From assembly GCA_024743405.1 (NCBI GenBank), contig JANSWP010000011.1:50502-114501 (forward strand): a stretch of DNA of 64,000 nt, given 5' to 3'. The notes under the pieces were generated by a model that did not search any database, had not been told where the DNA came from, and saw nothing but the letters and a program-made list of their open reading frames with translations. Positions 25,247 through 34,078 of the stretch are shown one piece after another. Numbering within the stretch: the stretch's first letter is position 1; each line of letters opens with the position of its first letter. The position numbers were made by a program, and so were the translations under genes. Origin of the DNA: Bacteroidota bacterium. Lineage in GTDB: Bacteria > Bacteroidota > Bacteroidia > Chitinophagales > Saprospiraceae.

Positions 25247-27289
25247 TCATTTTACAATAATGCCAACAGAAAAGGACATTGGATTCTCATCAATAATTTT
25301 TCCTTTAAAGGATCTTCCATTTTGTAAAACCTCAATTTGATCATTCAATGGGACATGTCGTTTTTTGCGAAATAATTCCTTTCGTTCCCACAGATAGAGG
25401 CGTGCTTGTCGAGCAAAAGGATGTTGGTAAGTTCCTCTAGCGAAAATTTCTAAATTTCTATTTAATTCAACAGCCATCTCAAAAGTACCTTCAACAAAAT
25501 GTGTTCTTTCGCCGTAGTACATATTGATTTTGTCGGCCTTAAATTTCTTCTTGTTCGCCTTAAACTTGCCAAAATCATTGGTCGCTTGTCCAATTTTTCT
25601 TGCATAATTTAATCGACTATGCCCAACAACTCCTCTTATAAAAAAAGGTCTTCGTTTTTTGGTTAAATTTAAATGGAAGCCAAAACCTTGATTGGCAGAT
25701 TGATAAATTGAATTCCAAAAATCTCCTGCCCAACCGAATCTGAAGAAGAAATTTTTATGGAAAAAAAGATCCCCACCGAAATTAGTTACGATTTCAAATC
25801 TTCTATTATCGACCGAATTATCGACTGCAATAATTTCTTGAGCATCATCTTTCGTAAAGTAGCTTAGTTCCATATTTTGTGGATGAGCATTTAGTATATG
25901 TGTACCTAAACCTATATATCCTTGGAACCTCCACTTGCCATCTTTTTGTCGTCGTTGTCTTTTTTCCCATCTTTCTAACCCCTTTGGGTTATCAAATTCT
26001 TGAGCCTGTTTGGCTATTCTTTCTGCTGCTATCCTAGCTTTTTCATTGTCGATTGAATCTTGAACTCTTTGCAACTCCTCCATAAAAACTGGGTCGAAAA
26101 TTTGGTTGGCTTTTCTGTTGTTTTTCTCTTGTTGTAAACTATTGCGAAGAGATTCACTCATTGGGGCCGTATTGTAGTCCCTCCAGAAATTTTCATCGTA
26201 CTCACCCGTCAAATCCAAAAATCTAGAGCCTCTATCTAATCTCTCTTGATATGGTAAGGATCGTGCTTTCTTTCCATTGATTTCCGTGATTAGAATTTCA
26301 TTACTATAAATGCCACCATCTCGATAAACACCTTCTCTTAGGGCATCTCCAAAATACCACTTATCTCCCATTTTTCTATAATTCACAACGTATCGATTAG
26401 CATCCCAGCCTCCAGCATAGAGTGGGTAGTCATTCCATTTTTTGAGTCCTTTTTCTGTAATATGGAATTCGGAACGAACGATTGCATAGGATAAAGTATC
26501 AATATAAACATTGCCTTTCATTCGTCCATCTTTCATGCCTTCTTCACCTTCAAATCCAATTATATAAACTGGTTGGTTGTTCTGATAGGTAATCCCTTCA
26601 ATATAATAGCGATAAGAATCGAAGTAATCCTCATTAATAAAATCTTCAATGTTTTTTACGATATCAAATCGATGACCCGCCAAATGTCCAGATGTAAAAG
26701 TTGAATACTCAGAAAATTCTTCTTCAGGTATCAATCGAACTTGCCGACCTTGTACCAAACTAGTTTGACCTTCTTTGCCTTTTTGACTTGCATATCCGTA
26801 CTTATGAATATTCAAAACACCCTCCGCCATATACAAATATTTCTTGTTTTCATCTGTTCTAGATTCTCTATAAAACCCCATCACAGTTGTTTTATGATCA
26901 GGGTAATTTTGTGGAATTCGACGAACAGCTTTTCGAATAATATCTTCAATGCGTGTTTCATCCATCACAACAATTTCCATTAAATCGGTTGCAATTTTTT
27001 TGATTTTTATCGTGATAGGGCTTTGTATATTTCGAATAGGCTTTTCAAAAGTTTGATAGCCAATATAAGAAGTCATCAATTTTGAATTAACATACTTCTC
27101 TGGAACTTTAAAGGTGAAACTTCCATCCATTGCAGTCGTGGTGCCAATGCCTCTTTCGGGTATCCCGACATGAGCATATCCAATAGGTTTATTGGATTCT
27201 TGGTCAATGACCTTTCCAGAAATGACAATATGTTGAGTGAAGGCTGATAAGCTTAAAAAGGTAAAAACTAAAACAGATAAATAACGCAT
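25247..27289 (-). CDS. Carboxypeptidase-like regulatory-domain outer-membrane protein
   Basis: 680 residues. Signal peptide (LSVLVFTFLSLSAFTQ), then a CarboxypepD_reg-like domain (about 20-105): ISGKVIDQESNKPIGYAHV, GTTTAMDGSFTFKVPEKY, TSYIGYQTFEKPI. The middle contains MGFYRESRTDENKKYLYMAEGVL, a motif of a large Bacteroidota family with this domain order, and GNVYIDTLSYAIVRSEF. The C-terminal third (LGTHILNAHPQNMELSYF onward) looks beta-barrel-like with alternating aromatic residues. The role is unknown; related proteins are annotated only as regulatory-like domain proteins. A charged linker with QRRQKDGKWRFQ lies near residue 450. Confidence 0.75.
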   Translation of the reverse strand: MRYLSVLVFTFLSLSAFTQHIVISGKVIDQESNKPIGYAHVGIPERGIGTTTAMDGSFTFKVPEKYVNSKLMTSYIGYQTFEKPIRNIQSPITIKIKKIATDLMEIVVMDETRIEDIIRKAVRRIPQNYPDHKTTVMGFYRESRTDENKKYLYMAEGVLNIHKYGYASQKGKEGQTSLVQGRQVRLIPEEEFSEYSTFTSGHLAGHRFDIVKNIEDFINEDYFDSYRYYIEGITYQNNQPVYIIGFEGEEGMKDGRMKGNVYIDTLSYAIVRSEFHITEKGLKKWNDYPLYAGGWDANRYVVNYRKMGDKWYFGDALREGVYRDGGIYSNEILITEINGKKARSLPYQERLDRGSRFLDLTGEYDENFWRDYNTAPMSESLRNSLQQEKNNRKANQIFDPVFMEELQRVQDSIDNEKARIAAERIAKQAQEFDNPKGLERWEKRQRRQKDGKWRFQGYIGLGTHILNAHPQNMELSYFTKDDAQEIIAVDNSVDNRRFEIVTNFGGDLFFHKNFFFRFGWAGDFWNSIYQSANQGFGFHLNLTKKRRPFFIRGVVGHSRLNYARKIGQATNDFGKFKANKKKFKADKINMYYGERTHFVEGTFEMAVELNRNLEIFARGTYQHPFARQARLYLWERKELFRKKRHVPLNDQIEVLQNGRSFKGKIIDENPMSFSVGIIVK

Positions 27290-27556
27290 AATTGGGTTTA
27301 ATTTTGTTTTTTATTAGTCTAAAAGCAAAGACAAGAAATTTTATTGGAAAGGCGAATAATTTCATGAAAAGTTACAAGTGTTTTTGAAAAATTATTGATT
27401 GTTTTTTTGATTGAAACAAGGACAATTTTATGTAATTAACCTTTTATAAATAGTAACCATCATAAATTCATATACTTACATAAAGCGAATGAAATTTGCC
27501 TATTTTTCAAAGAAACGGCACATTTATTGTCATTCAATCAAAAAAATAATATTATA
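27290..27556. other. AT-rich 5' region between divergent units, upstream of the ilv leader
   Basis: Contains the 5' region of the minus-strand gene and the upstream region of the ilv leader. No perfect TAnnTTTG promoter was found; GAAATTTG near 27485-27495 is one mismatch away from consensus. No ORF of note. Confidence 0.4.
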
Positions 27557-27640
27557 ATGAATTCAATCAATATTATTATTTCAGTCCGCATTATTTCTGT
27601 CATGGTCAATGGTCGCCAAATGAAGGAAGAATGGTATTGA
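27557..27640 (+). CDS. Leader peptide of the ilv operon, 27 residues
   Basis: ATG-initiated ORF encoding MNSINIIISVRIISVMVNG and then RQMKEEWY, with six Ile and three Val codons among residues 4-17. Such a cluster of codons for the pathway's end products, 23 bases before a terminator and 223 bases after the stop to the ilvD start, is the hallmark of a branched-chain amino acid attenuator leader. Scarce charged tRNA-Ile or tRNA-Val would stall the ribosome in the first half. The last codons (27625-27635) contain the antiterminator strand. The ORF is too short for usual gene callers. High confidence because sequence, position and RNA pairing agree. Confidence 0.85.
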   Translation: MNSINIIISVRIISVMVNGRQMKEEWY

Positions 27641-27700
27641 TTTTTCAATTTTAAAAAACAATAAAAAAGCCGTTCTTCCAAAAGGGAGAATGGCTTTTTT
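27625..27700 (+). promoter_or_regulatory. Transcription attenuator of the ilv cluster
   Basis: Three segments define it. Segment 2 is GGAAGAATGGT (27625-27635) inside the leader ORF. Segment 3 is GCCGTTCTTCC (27669-27679). Segment 4 is GGGAGAATGGC (27684-27694). Segment 3 can pair with either 2 (antiterminator, 9 Watson-Crick pairs plus two G-T wobbles) or 4 (terminator). A ribosome reaching the leader stop would cover segment 2 and let the terminator form; a ribosome stalled at the Ile/Val codons would free it. Confidence 0.82.
27663..27700 (+). terminator. Rho-independent terminator of the ilv leader
   Basis: AAAAAAGCCGTTCTTCC and GGGAGAATGGCTTTTTT pair over 17 bp with two G-T wobbles around an AAAA loop, ending in six T's. 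It lies between the leader ORF and ilvD. Confidence 0.92.
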
Positions 27701-27917
27701 GCTTTATGGAGGTATTACTCAAAATCAATACCCTTCTTTTTGTTTTTTTGAAATACTGAAAATTACCATTTGAACTTTAATATATTTTTGTGACATATAA
27801 TTGATTGTCAAAGTGTTATACGTGAATAATATGTGCTAAAGGTCGTATGCAATTCCTTTTTTCATGCCTTCTAAACGAAAAGGCAAAACTAATTTTGAAT
27901 TAACAAATAATTACTTA

Positions 27918-29597
27918 ATGCCAGACTTGAATAAATATAGTAGAAGAATAACGCAAGATTCCACACAACCCGCCGCACAAGCGATGCTTTATGGGATTGG
28001 TCTAACAGATGAAGACCTGAAGAAAGCCCAAGTTGGAATTGTAAGTACAGGCTGGGAAGGGAATACCTGCAATATGCACTTGAATGGTTTAGCCAAAGAT
28101 ATAAAGAAAGGTATATGGGAGGAAGATTTAGTTGGTTTAATATTTCACACAATTGGTGTAAGCGATGGTATGTCGATGGGCACTTCAGGCATGCGCTTTT
28201 CGTTGCCTTCTCGAGATATTATTGCAGATTCTATTGAAACAGTGGCTTCTGCCCAATGGTATGATTCGATAGTTGCAGTAGTTGGTTGTGATAAAAATAT
28301 GCCTGGAGCAATGATTGCACTAGGGAGGTTGAACAGGCCATCGATTTTGGTATATGGAGGAACAATTTCTCCAGGATGTGTAGCCAATAAAAAATTGGAT
28401 ATAGTCTCCGCTTTTGAAGCTTTAGGAGAAAAAAATGCTGGAAAAATTGATGAGGAAGGGTTCAAGGAGGTAATCAAAAATGCTTGCCCAGGAGCTGGAG
28501 CTTGTGGTGGTATGTACACTGCCAATACGATGGCTTCTGCCATTGAGGCATTAGGAATGAGTTTGCCAAATAACTCGTCTATTCCTGCTGTTGGAAATGC
28601 CAAAAAGAAGGAATGTGAGAAGGTTGGAAAAGCGATTCGGAATTTAATAGAAAAGGACATTAAACCACGGGATATAATGACTAAAAAGGCATTTGAAAAT
28701 GCTTTGACGATTATTACTGTTTTAGGAGGATCGACGAATGCAGTTTTGCATATGATTGCAATGGCGAAAGCGGTAAATGTAGATATTACCATTGATGATT
28801 TTCAGCGAATTTCGGACAAAACCCCATTTCTCGCTGATCTCAAGCCAAGTGGAAAATATGTGATGGAAGATTTGTTTAATGTAGGTGGTGTAGCAGCGGT
28901 TATGAAATTATTGTTAGAGCATGATTATTTACATGGTGATTGTATGACGGTGACGGGTAAAACGATTGCTGAGAATCTTGAAAAATGTGCAGATTTAGCT
29001 ACAAATCAGGAAGTGATAAGACCTTTTTCGAACCCAATAAAATCTTCTGGACACCTTCAAATTTTATATGGAAACCTTGCTGAAGGAGGAGCTGTTGCAA
29101 AAATCACAGGAAAAGAAGGTTTGAAATTTACTGGAAAAGCACGTGTTTTTAATGGTGAACAAGCAGCGAATGATGCAATCACCAAGAAGGAAATTCAAAA
29201 AGGGGAAGTTATCGTAATAAGATATTCAGGTCCTAAAGGTGCTCCAGGAATGCCAGAAATGCTAAAGCCAACTTCTCTCATTATGGGCGAGGGTTTGGGA
29301 CAAGAGGTAGCCTTAATTACAGATGGGAGATTTTCTGGAGGGACACATGGTTTTGTAGTTGGACATATTACACCAGAAGCTCAAGTTGGCGGACTTCTTG
29401 CTTTATTGGAAAATGGTGATGAAATAACGATAGATGCTGAAAAAAATATTCTCGAAGCTAAACTTACCGACCAAGAAATCTCAAAAAGAAAAGAAAACTG
29501 GAAAGCACCTCAATCGAGTGCTACTACCGGTATTTTGAGGAAATATGCTAAGACCGTTTCTTCCGCAAGTGAAGGTTGTGTAACGGATGAGGTTTAA
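27918..29597 (+). CDS. ilvD: Dihydroxy-acid dehydratase
   Basis: 559 residues from the ATG giving [19 protein letters not shown], which matches the usual N-terminus; an ATG at 27864 would add 18 atypical residues. Dehydrates 2,3-dihydroxy-isovalerate and -methylvalerate in valine and isoleucine synthesis. The Fe-S cysteines are Cys51 (EGNTCNMH), Cys124 ([10 protein letters not shown]) and Cys196 ([15 protein letters not shown]); three cysteines fit the [2Fe-2S] type. The C-terminal [19 protein letters not shown] is intact. First structural gene of the cluster behind the attenuator; ilvB follows after 59 bases. Confidence 0.97.
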   Translation: MPDLNKYSRRITQDSTQPAAQAMLYGIGLTDEDLKKAQVGIVSTGWEGNTCNMHLNGLAKDIKKGIWEEDLVGLIFHTIGVSDGMSMGTSGMRFSLPSRDIIADSIETVASAQWYDSIVAVVGCDKNMPGAMIALGRLNRPSILVYGGTISPGCVANKKLDIVSAFEALGEKNAGKIDEEGFKEVIKNACPGAGACGGMYTANTMASAIEALGMSLPNNSSIPAVGNAKKKECEKVGKAIRNLIEKDIKPRDIMTKKAFENALTIITVLGGSTNAVLHMIAMAKAVNVDITIDDFQRISDKTPFLADLKPSGKYVMEDLFNVGGVAAVMKLLLEHDYLHGDCMTVTGKTIAENLEKCADLATNQEVIRPFSNPIKSSGHLQILYGNLAEGGAVAKITGKEGLKFTGKARVFNGEQAANDAITKKEIQKGEVIVIRYSGPKGAPGMPEMLKPTSLIMGEGLGQEVALITDGRFSGGTHGFVVGHITPEAQVGGLLALLENGDEITIDAEKNILEAKLTDQEISKRKENWKAPQSSATTGILRKYAKTVSSASEGCVTDEV

Positions 29598-29656
29598 CTA
29601 AATTCAAATATGTTCGGACTTTCTAAATTTAGAATGTCTTTTTCAAAATAATAATT

Positions 29657-31435
29657 ATGAATTTTCAAGAAAATGTTACACAATTAGTAGATAAGCAGGA
29701 GTTTGATAAAAAAAAGAATATCGTGAAAACTGAAAGAATATCAGGGGCAGAAGCAGTCATAAAATGCCTTTTGGCAGAAGGAGTTGAAACGATTTTCGGT
29801 TATCCTGGAGGAGCTATTATGCCTGTTTATGATGCCTTATATTACTATCAAGAGCAAATTCAACATATACTTCCTCGACACGAACAAGGAGCTATTCATG
29901 CTGCAGAAGGTTTTGCACGGGTGACTCGGAAAACTGGTGTTTGTATGGCAACATCAGGACCAGGAGCCTTGAATTTAGCGACGGGTCTTGCAGATGCTAT
30001 TTTAGATTCCACTCCCTTAGTTTGTATAACAGGACAGGTTTTTAGCCACCTTTTAGGGACAGACGCTTTTCAAGAAACAGATGTAGTGAATTGCACCATG
30101 CCTGTGACAAAATGGAATTATCAAATTACAAAAGCATCTGAAATTCCCGAAGTTTTTGCAAAGGCATTTTATATAGCAAATTCAGGACGTCCAGGGCCAG
30201 TGGTGATTGATATTACCAAGGATGCACAGTTGAATGAATTGGATTTTTCTTATAAAAAGACTCCTTATGTAAGAAGTTATCATCCACTGCCAACCCCTAA
30301 TCCGAAGGCACTACAAGCCGCAGCAGATTTGATAAATAATGCGGAGAAGCCATACATCTTGGCAGGTCATGGAATTCAAATTGCGCATGCACAGGGCATA
30401 TTCAAAACATTCATTGAAAAAACAGGGATTCCTGTTGGGGCGACGATACATGGACTTTCAACGATACCTTCAGATCATGAATTATTTACAGGAATGCTAG
30501 GGATGCATGGTAATTATGGACCTAATATAAAGCAAAACGAGTGTGATGTTTTGATCGCCATAGGGATGCGTTTTGATGATCGAGTGACTGGAAATCTGAG
30601 CAAATATGCTAAGCAAGCTAAGGTGATTCATATCGAAATTGATAAATCTGAGATTGATAAAAATGTAAAAACAGAAGTGGCCATTCATGCAGATGCCAAA
30701 TTGGCTTTGGAGGCATTAATACCTTTAGTTGATGAAAAATCTTATCCGAAATGGCTTCAAAGTTTTCGTGATTGTGAAAAAATAGAATACGAAAAAGTAA
30801 TCAAAAACGCCTTTCAACCATCAGCCAACAATGAAATTAAAATGGCAATGGCGGTCAAAGAAGTTAGTGACCAAACTAAAGGAATGGCAGTTGTCGCAAC
30901 TGACGTTGGGCAACATCAAATGATTGCAGCAAGATATTATAATTATTTGGACACCAACCAATGGGTTTCATCAGGAGGCGCTGGAACCATGGGGTTTGGT
31001 TTGCCCGCAGCATTTGGGGCAAAATTGGCACAACCAGAACGAGAAGTAGTGGCTTTTATTGGTGATGGAAGTTTTCAAATGACCATTCAAGAATTGGGCA
31101 TGTGCGCCCAGTGGAATGTGGGTGTAAAAATTATTTTACTTGATAATAATTTCTTAGGAATGGTTCGTCAATGGCAACAATTATTTTTTGATAAAAGGTA
31201 TTCTTCCGTCGAATTACAAAATCCAGATTTTGTGAAAATTGCTGAAGGTTTTGGAGTTACAGGAAAAAAAATCTCTAAACCTGAAGAATTAAAAGAAGCA
31301 GTGGCTGAAATGTTGGCATTTGAAGGACCTTATTTACTGCATATTGCTGTGGAAAAAGAAGGCAATGTATTTCCAATGGTAGCTTCTGGTAAGTCAGTTT
31401 CAGAAGTTGTTTTGACTAAAGAAGAATTGGATTAA
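29657..31435 (+). CDS. ilvB: Acetolactate synthase, large (catalytic) subunit
   Basis: 592 residues, thiamine-diphosphate enzyme that condenses two pyruvates, or pyruvate and 2-oxobutyrate. Visible: [15 protein letters not shown] and [17 protein letters not shown] (catalytic Glu), [26 protein letters not shown] FAD region, and the TPP/Mg motif [12 protein letters not shown]...[12 protein letters not shown]. About 28 extra residues precede the conserved core ([15 protein letters not shown]), starting from the first ATG. The stop codon directly abuts the start of a small lipoprotein gene, so all are translated from one message. Confidence 0.97.
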   Translation: MNFQENVTQLVDKQEFDKKKNIVKTERISGAEAVIKCLLAEGVETIFGYPGGAIMPVYDALYYYQEQIQHILPRHEQGAIHAAEGFARVTRKTGVCMATSGPGALNLATGLADAILDSTPLVCITGQVFSHLLGTDAFQETDVVNCTMPVTKWNYQITKASEIPEVFAKAFYIANSGRPGPVVIDITKDAQLNELDFSYKKTPYVRSYHPLPTPNPKALQAAADLINNAEKPYILAGHGIQIAHAQGIFKTFIEKTGIPVGATIHGLSTIPSDHELFTGMLGMHGNYGPNIKQNECDVLIAIGMRFDDRVTGNLSKYAKQAKVIHIEIDKSEIDKNVKTEVAIHADAKLALEALIPLVDEKSYPKWLQSFRDCEKIEYEKVIKNAFQPSANNEIKMAMAVKEVSDQTKGMAVVATDVGQHQMIAARYYNYLDTNQWVSSGGAGTMGFGLPAAFGAKLAQPEREVVAFIGDGSFQMTIQELGMCAQWNVGVKIILLDNNFLGMVRQWQQLFFDKRYSSVELQNPDFVKIAEGFGVTGKKISKPEELKEAVAEMLAFEGPYLLHIAVEKEGNVFPMVASGKSVSEVVLTKEELD

Positions 31436-31861
31436 ATGCGAACTAGAGTTTCAATTATAATATGGGCTTCAATTTACTTCCTTGGATGCTCCATTTATGG
31501 TGATTATTATCTCAGAAATTCTAGTGAAAAGGAAGTAACTGTCATACTAAAGTTCGCCGATTATGTTGATCCAATAGAGTCTAATAATTTAAAATATTTA
31601 GTAGGAGTCAAGAAAATAAAGCGGTCTTCTATCAAAAAATTAAAGGAAGGCTTAAATCCTTTTAAAGTCGAAGGGAGGAAGTGTTGGTATAAAATTCCAG
31701 CAAAATCATTTGTAAATATTGGTTTAGGAATTAATTATCAATATCGAGGAACAGTTGAGTCTATTGAGGAGCAAGGTAAAGAAACTGATTTATCTGATTG
31801 GGAAGTTTGGACGGATAGAAGAACTTCTTATGGTGGATACATTTGTTATCTAGATCTATAA
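31436..31861 (+). CDS. Small putative lipoprotein inside the ilv operon
   Basis: 141 residues. The N-terminus (MRTRVSIIIWASIYFLGC) is a signal peptide with lipobox FLGC at Cys18. The rest is mixed alpha/beta with many charged residues (VGVKKIKRSSIKKLKEG, SDWEVWTDRRTSYGGY) and no recognised family. It starts at the base after the ilvB stop and ends 10 bases before ilvN, so it separates the two acetolactate synthase subunits that are normally adjacent. It may be a recent insertion into the operon or a passenger expressed with it. No link to branched-chain synthesis can be argued from the sequence. Confidence 0.65.
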   Translation: MRTRVSIIIWASIYFLGCSIYGDYYLRNSSEKEVTVILKFADYVDPIESNNLKYLVGVKKIKRSSIKKLKEGLNPFKVEGRKCWYKIPAKSFVNIGLGINYQYRGTVESIEEQGKETDLSDWEVWTDRRTSYGGYICYLDL

Positions 31862-31871
31862 AAATGTTGTT

Positions 31872-32414
31872 ATGACAAAAGAATATACAATAACCGTTTT
31901 TGCGGAAAATTTAACTGGATTATTATCCCGGGTCGTTTCTGTATTTACTCGACGACATATCAATATTGAAAGCTTAACTGCTTCTAAATCTTCCTTGGAG
32001 GGTATTCATCGTTTTACTATTGTGGTAAATGTGAGTCATGAAATGGTCGAAAAATTGGTTGCACAATTGGAAAAGCAAATTGATATTGTCAAGGCATTTT
32101 ATTATGAAATTAACGAGATCGTACATCAAGAAATCGCACTCTACAAAGTTCCAACAGAGGTCTTTTTAAATGGTAATAAAGTGGAACAACTAGTCCGAAA
32201 ACACAATGCTAGAATTCTAGACATTGAAAGAGAATACATCGTTATTGAAAAAACGGGTCATCAAAATGAGACGGAAGCCTTATTAAATGACCTGAAAGAA
32301 GTTGGGATTTTTGAATTTGTCCGCTCTGGAAGGATAGCCATTGTTAAGCCAATGGAGCGTTTGAATAAATATTTGAAAACACTTGAGGAACAAGTAGTCT
32401 CAAGTTACGAGTAA
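31872..32414 (+). CDS. ilvN: Acetolactate synthase, small (regulatory) subunit
   Basis: 180 residues. N-terminal ACT domain: YTITVFAENLTGLLSRVVSVFTRRHINIESLTASKS, the valine-binding fold, then a second domain (YKVPTEVFLNGNKVEQLVRKHNARILDIEREYIVIEKTG...IFEFVRSGRIAIVKP). Length and domain order are those of IlvH/IlvN. It activates IlvB and mediates feedback inhibition by valine. The start is the ATG just after the lipoprotein gene. A 187-base gap with a GGTATGCG/CGCATACC hairpin (near 32440-32480) separates it from ilvC. Confidence 0.95.
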   Translation: MTKEYTITVFAENLTGLLSRVVSVFTRRHINIESLTASKSSLEGIHRFTIVVNVSHEMVEKLVAQLEKQIDIVKAFYYEINEIVHQEIALYKVPTEVFLNGNKVEQLVRKHNARILDIEREYIVIEKTGHQNETEALLNDLKEVGIFEFVRSGRIAIVKPMERLNKYLKTLEEQVVSSYE

Positions 32415-32601
32415 TAAAAATTTAAGAAGGTTAACATACTAAGGTATGCGAATGTAAATTTATTCTATCCGCATACCAAGGTAAAATCAACGAGACAAAA
32501 ATCTTTAGCGCTGGTTGATATGATCGTTTAGATTTTCACTGAATATAGTCTGTGTGAGTTTTTGCAATCAGTCAAATCTGTGTTTATAACAATTTTAAAT
32601 C

Positions 32602-33669
32602 ATGGCAAAATTAAATTTCGGCGGCGTGGAAGAAAACGTTGTCACCAGAGATGAATTTCCAATAGAAAAGGCACGAGAAATTTTAAAAGATGAGACCATT
32701 GCCATCATCGGTTACGGTGTGCAAGGTCCTGGTCAATCTTTGAATTTACGTGATAATGGATTTAATGTAATTATTGGACAAAGAAGTCCTTCTCAAAGCT
32801 GGGACAAAGCAATCGACGATGGTTGGGTGCCAGGAGAAACTTTATTTTCAATCGAAGAGGCCTGTGAGCGAGCCACTGTGATTCAATATTTATTATCAGA
32901 TGCTGCTCAGATTTCACAGTGGGAAACCGTCAAAAAACATTTGACTCCTGGAAAAGCATTGTATTTTTCTCATGGATTTGCAGTGACTTATTCAGACAGA
33001 ACTGGGATCGTGCCTCCAAAAGATGTGGACGTGATTTTGATTGCACCAAAAGGTTCAGGTACAAGTTTGAGAAGAATGTTCGTGGCGGGAAAAGGCTTAA
33101 ATTCAAGCTATGCGATATATCAAGATGCGACTGGACGAGCATTCGAAAGAGTAGTGGCTTTGGGAATAGGCGTTGGTTCAGGATACCTTTTTGAGACTAA
33201 TTTCAAAAAAGAAGTTTATTCAGATTTGACTGGTGAAAGAGGTTCTTTAATGGGGGCTATTCAAGGTTTATTTGCTGCTCAATATGATTTATTGAGAAAA
33301 CGTGGACACTCTCCATCAGAAGCATTTAATGAAACGGTTGAAGAAGCGACTCAGTCTTTATATCCTTTGGTTGCTGAGAATGGAATGGATTGGATGTACG
33401 CAAATTGCTCAACAACTGCTCAACGTGGAGCTTTGGATTGGTGGAAGAAATTTCGGGATGCTGTGGCACCGGTTTTTGAAGAATTATATGACAGTGTAGC
33501 CGCTGGAAATGAGGCTCAATTGTCAATAGACTCGAATTCTCAACCAGACTATCGGGTGAAATTGGAAGAAGAATTAAAAGAATTAAGAGAAAGTGAAATG
33601 TGGCAAGCTGGTAAAACGGTTCGAAGCTTGCGACCAGAGAATCAGCCAGAGGCAGCTTTGGTTGATTAG
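32602..33669 (+). CDS. ilvC: Ketol-acid reductoisomerase, Bacteroidota/fungal-like form
   Basis: 355 residues. Converts acetolactate to 2,3-dihydroxy-isovalerate with NADPH and Mg. The Rossmann motif is IGYGVQGPGQSLNLRDNG, and the cofactor loop is GQRSPSQSW. These read like the mitochondrial enzyme of fungi (GYG.QG.GQ.LNLRDNG) rather than the common bacterial class (GYG.QG.A.A.NL.DSG). The C-terminal knotted domain has the metal-binding acids in LTGERGSLMGAIQG, and EATQSLYPLVAENGMDWMYANCSTTAQRGALDW is well kept. Two palindromic elements separate it from ilvA. Confidence 0.95.
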   Translation: MAKLNFGGVEENVVTRDEFPIEKAREILKDETIAIIGYGVQGPGQSLNLRDNGFNVIIGQRSPSQSWDKAIDDGWVPGETLFSIEEACERATVIQYLLSDAAQISQWETVKKHLTPGKALYFSHGFAVTYSDRTGIVPPKDVDVILIAPKGSGTSLRRMFVAGKGLNSSYAIYQDATGRAFERVVALGIGVGSGYLFETNFKKEVYSDLTGERGSLMGAIQGLFAAQYDLLRKRGHSPSEAFNETVEEATQSLYPLVAENGMDWMYANCSTTAQRGALDWWKKFRDAVAPVFEELYDSVAAGNEAQLSIDSNSQPDYRVKLEEELKELRESEMWQAGKTVRSLRPENQPEAALVD

Positions 33670-33690
33670 TCCGCTTTGTTGATTATGTTT

Positions 33691-33856
33691 ATTAGACTTG
33701 TTCTGAAATAATAAATTAGCATATGAAAAAATCTTTTTCCTCCTACTTCGGCTATTTTTCCTGCCGTACCTGCGGGTACGAAACTCAAAATGATCCTTGT
33801 CTGAGAAAAAAATCTAATTTTCATATATCCAATTCTTATTTCCGAACAAGTCTATT
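33691..33856. repeat. Long imperfect palindrome E4 (type II ends)
   Basis: 166 bp, between ilvC and ilvA. Ends TTAGACTTGTTCTGAAATAA and TTATTTCCGAACAAGTCTA are inverted over about 25 bp, then ATATGAAAA and TTTTCATAT. The centre is CGTACC-TGCG-GGTACG. The outer end type AATAGACTT is shared with E3. Confidence 0.85.
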
Positions 33857-33874
33857 GTGTTGGTTAAGTTTTGA

Positions 33875-34041
33875 TTTAGGGAATTGGTGAAAAATAAGGT
33901 ACCTGATTTTGCGAAGTAATATTTTATTCAGTCGAGGCGAAAAACGTAGGCATACCCAAAGGTATAGAGAGGCTTTTTAACGATGAATGAATAAAAAAGA
34001 GCAAGTAAAATGGGTAGGTTATTTCTTACCAAATCCCTAAA
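33875..34041. repeat. Long imperfect palindrome E5 (type III ends, alpha core on the minus strand)
   Basis: 167 bp, only 18 bases after E4. Ends TTTAGGGAATTGGT and ACCAAATCCCTAAA are inverted. On the minus strand it reads CCTACCCATTTTACTTGCTC, then TCGTTAAAAAGCCTCT, then the central TATACC-TTTG-GGTATG, then a GTTTTTCGCCTCGACT flank, matching E2. It ends 37 bases before ilvA, so it occupies the ilvA 5' region. Confidence 0.85.
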
Positions 34042-34078
34042 CTAATACGATAAACATAGTTAACACATTCAACAAATC

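Noticed and set aside
28145..28792. 215-codon minus-strand frame
   Set aside because: Shadow of ilvD on the opposite strand; ilvD has full family motifs.
32415..32601. Second attenuator in front of ilvC
   Set aside because: A GGTATGCG/CGCATACC hairpin is present, but there is no leader ORF rich in Ile, Leu or Val and no T-run.
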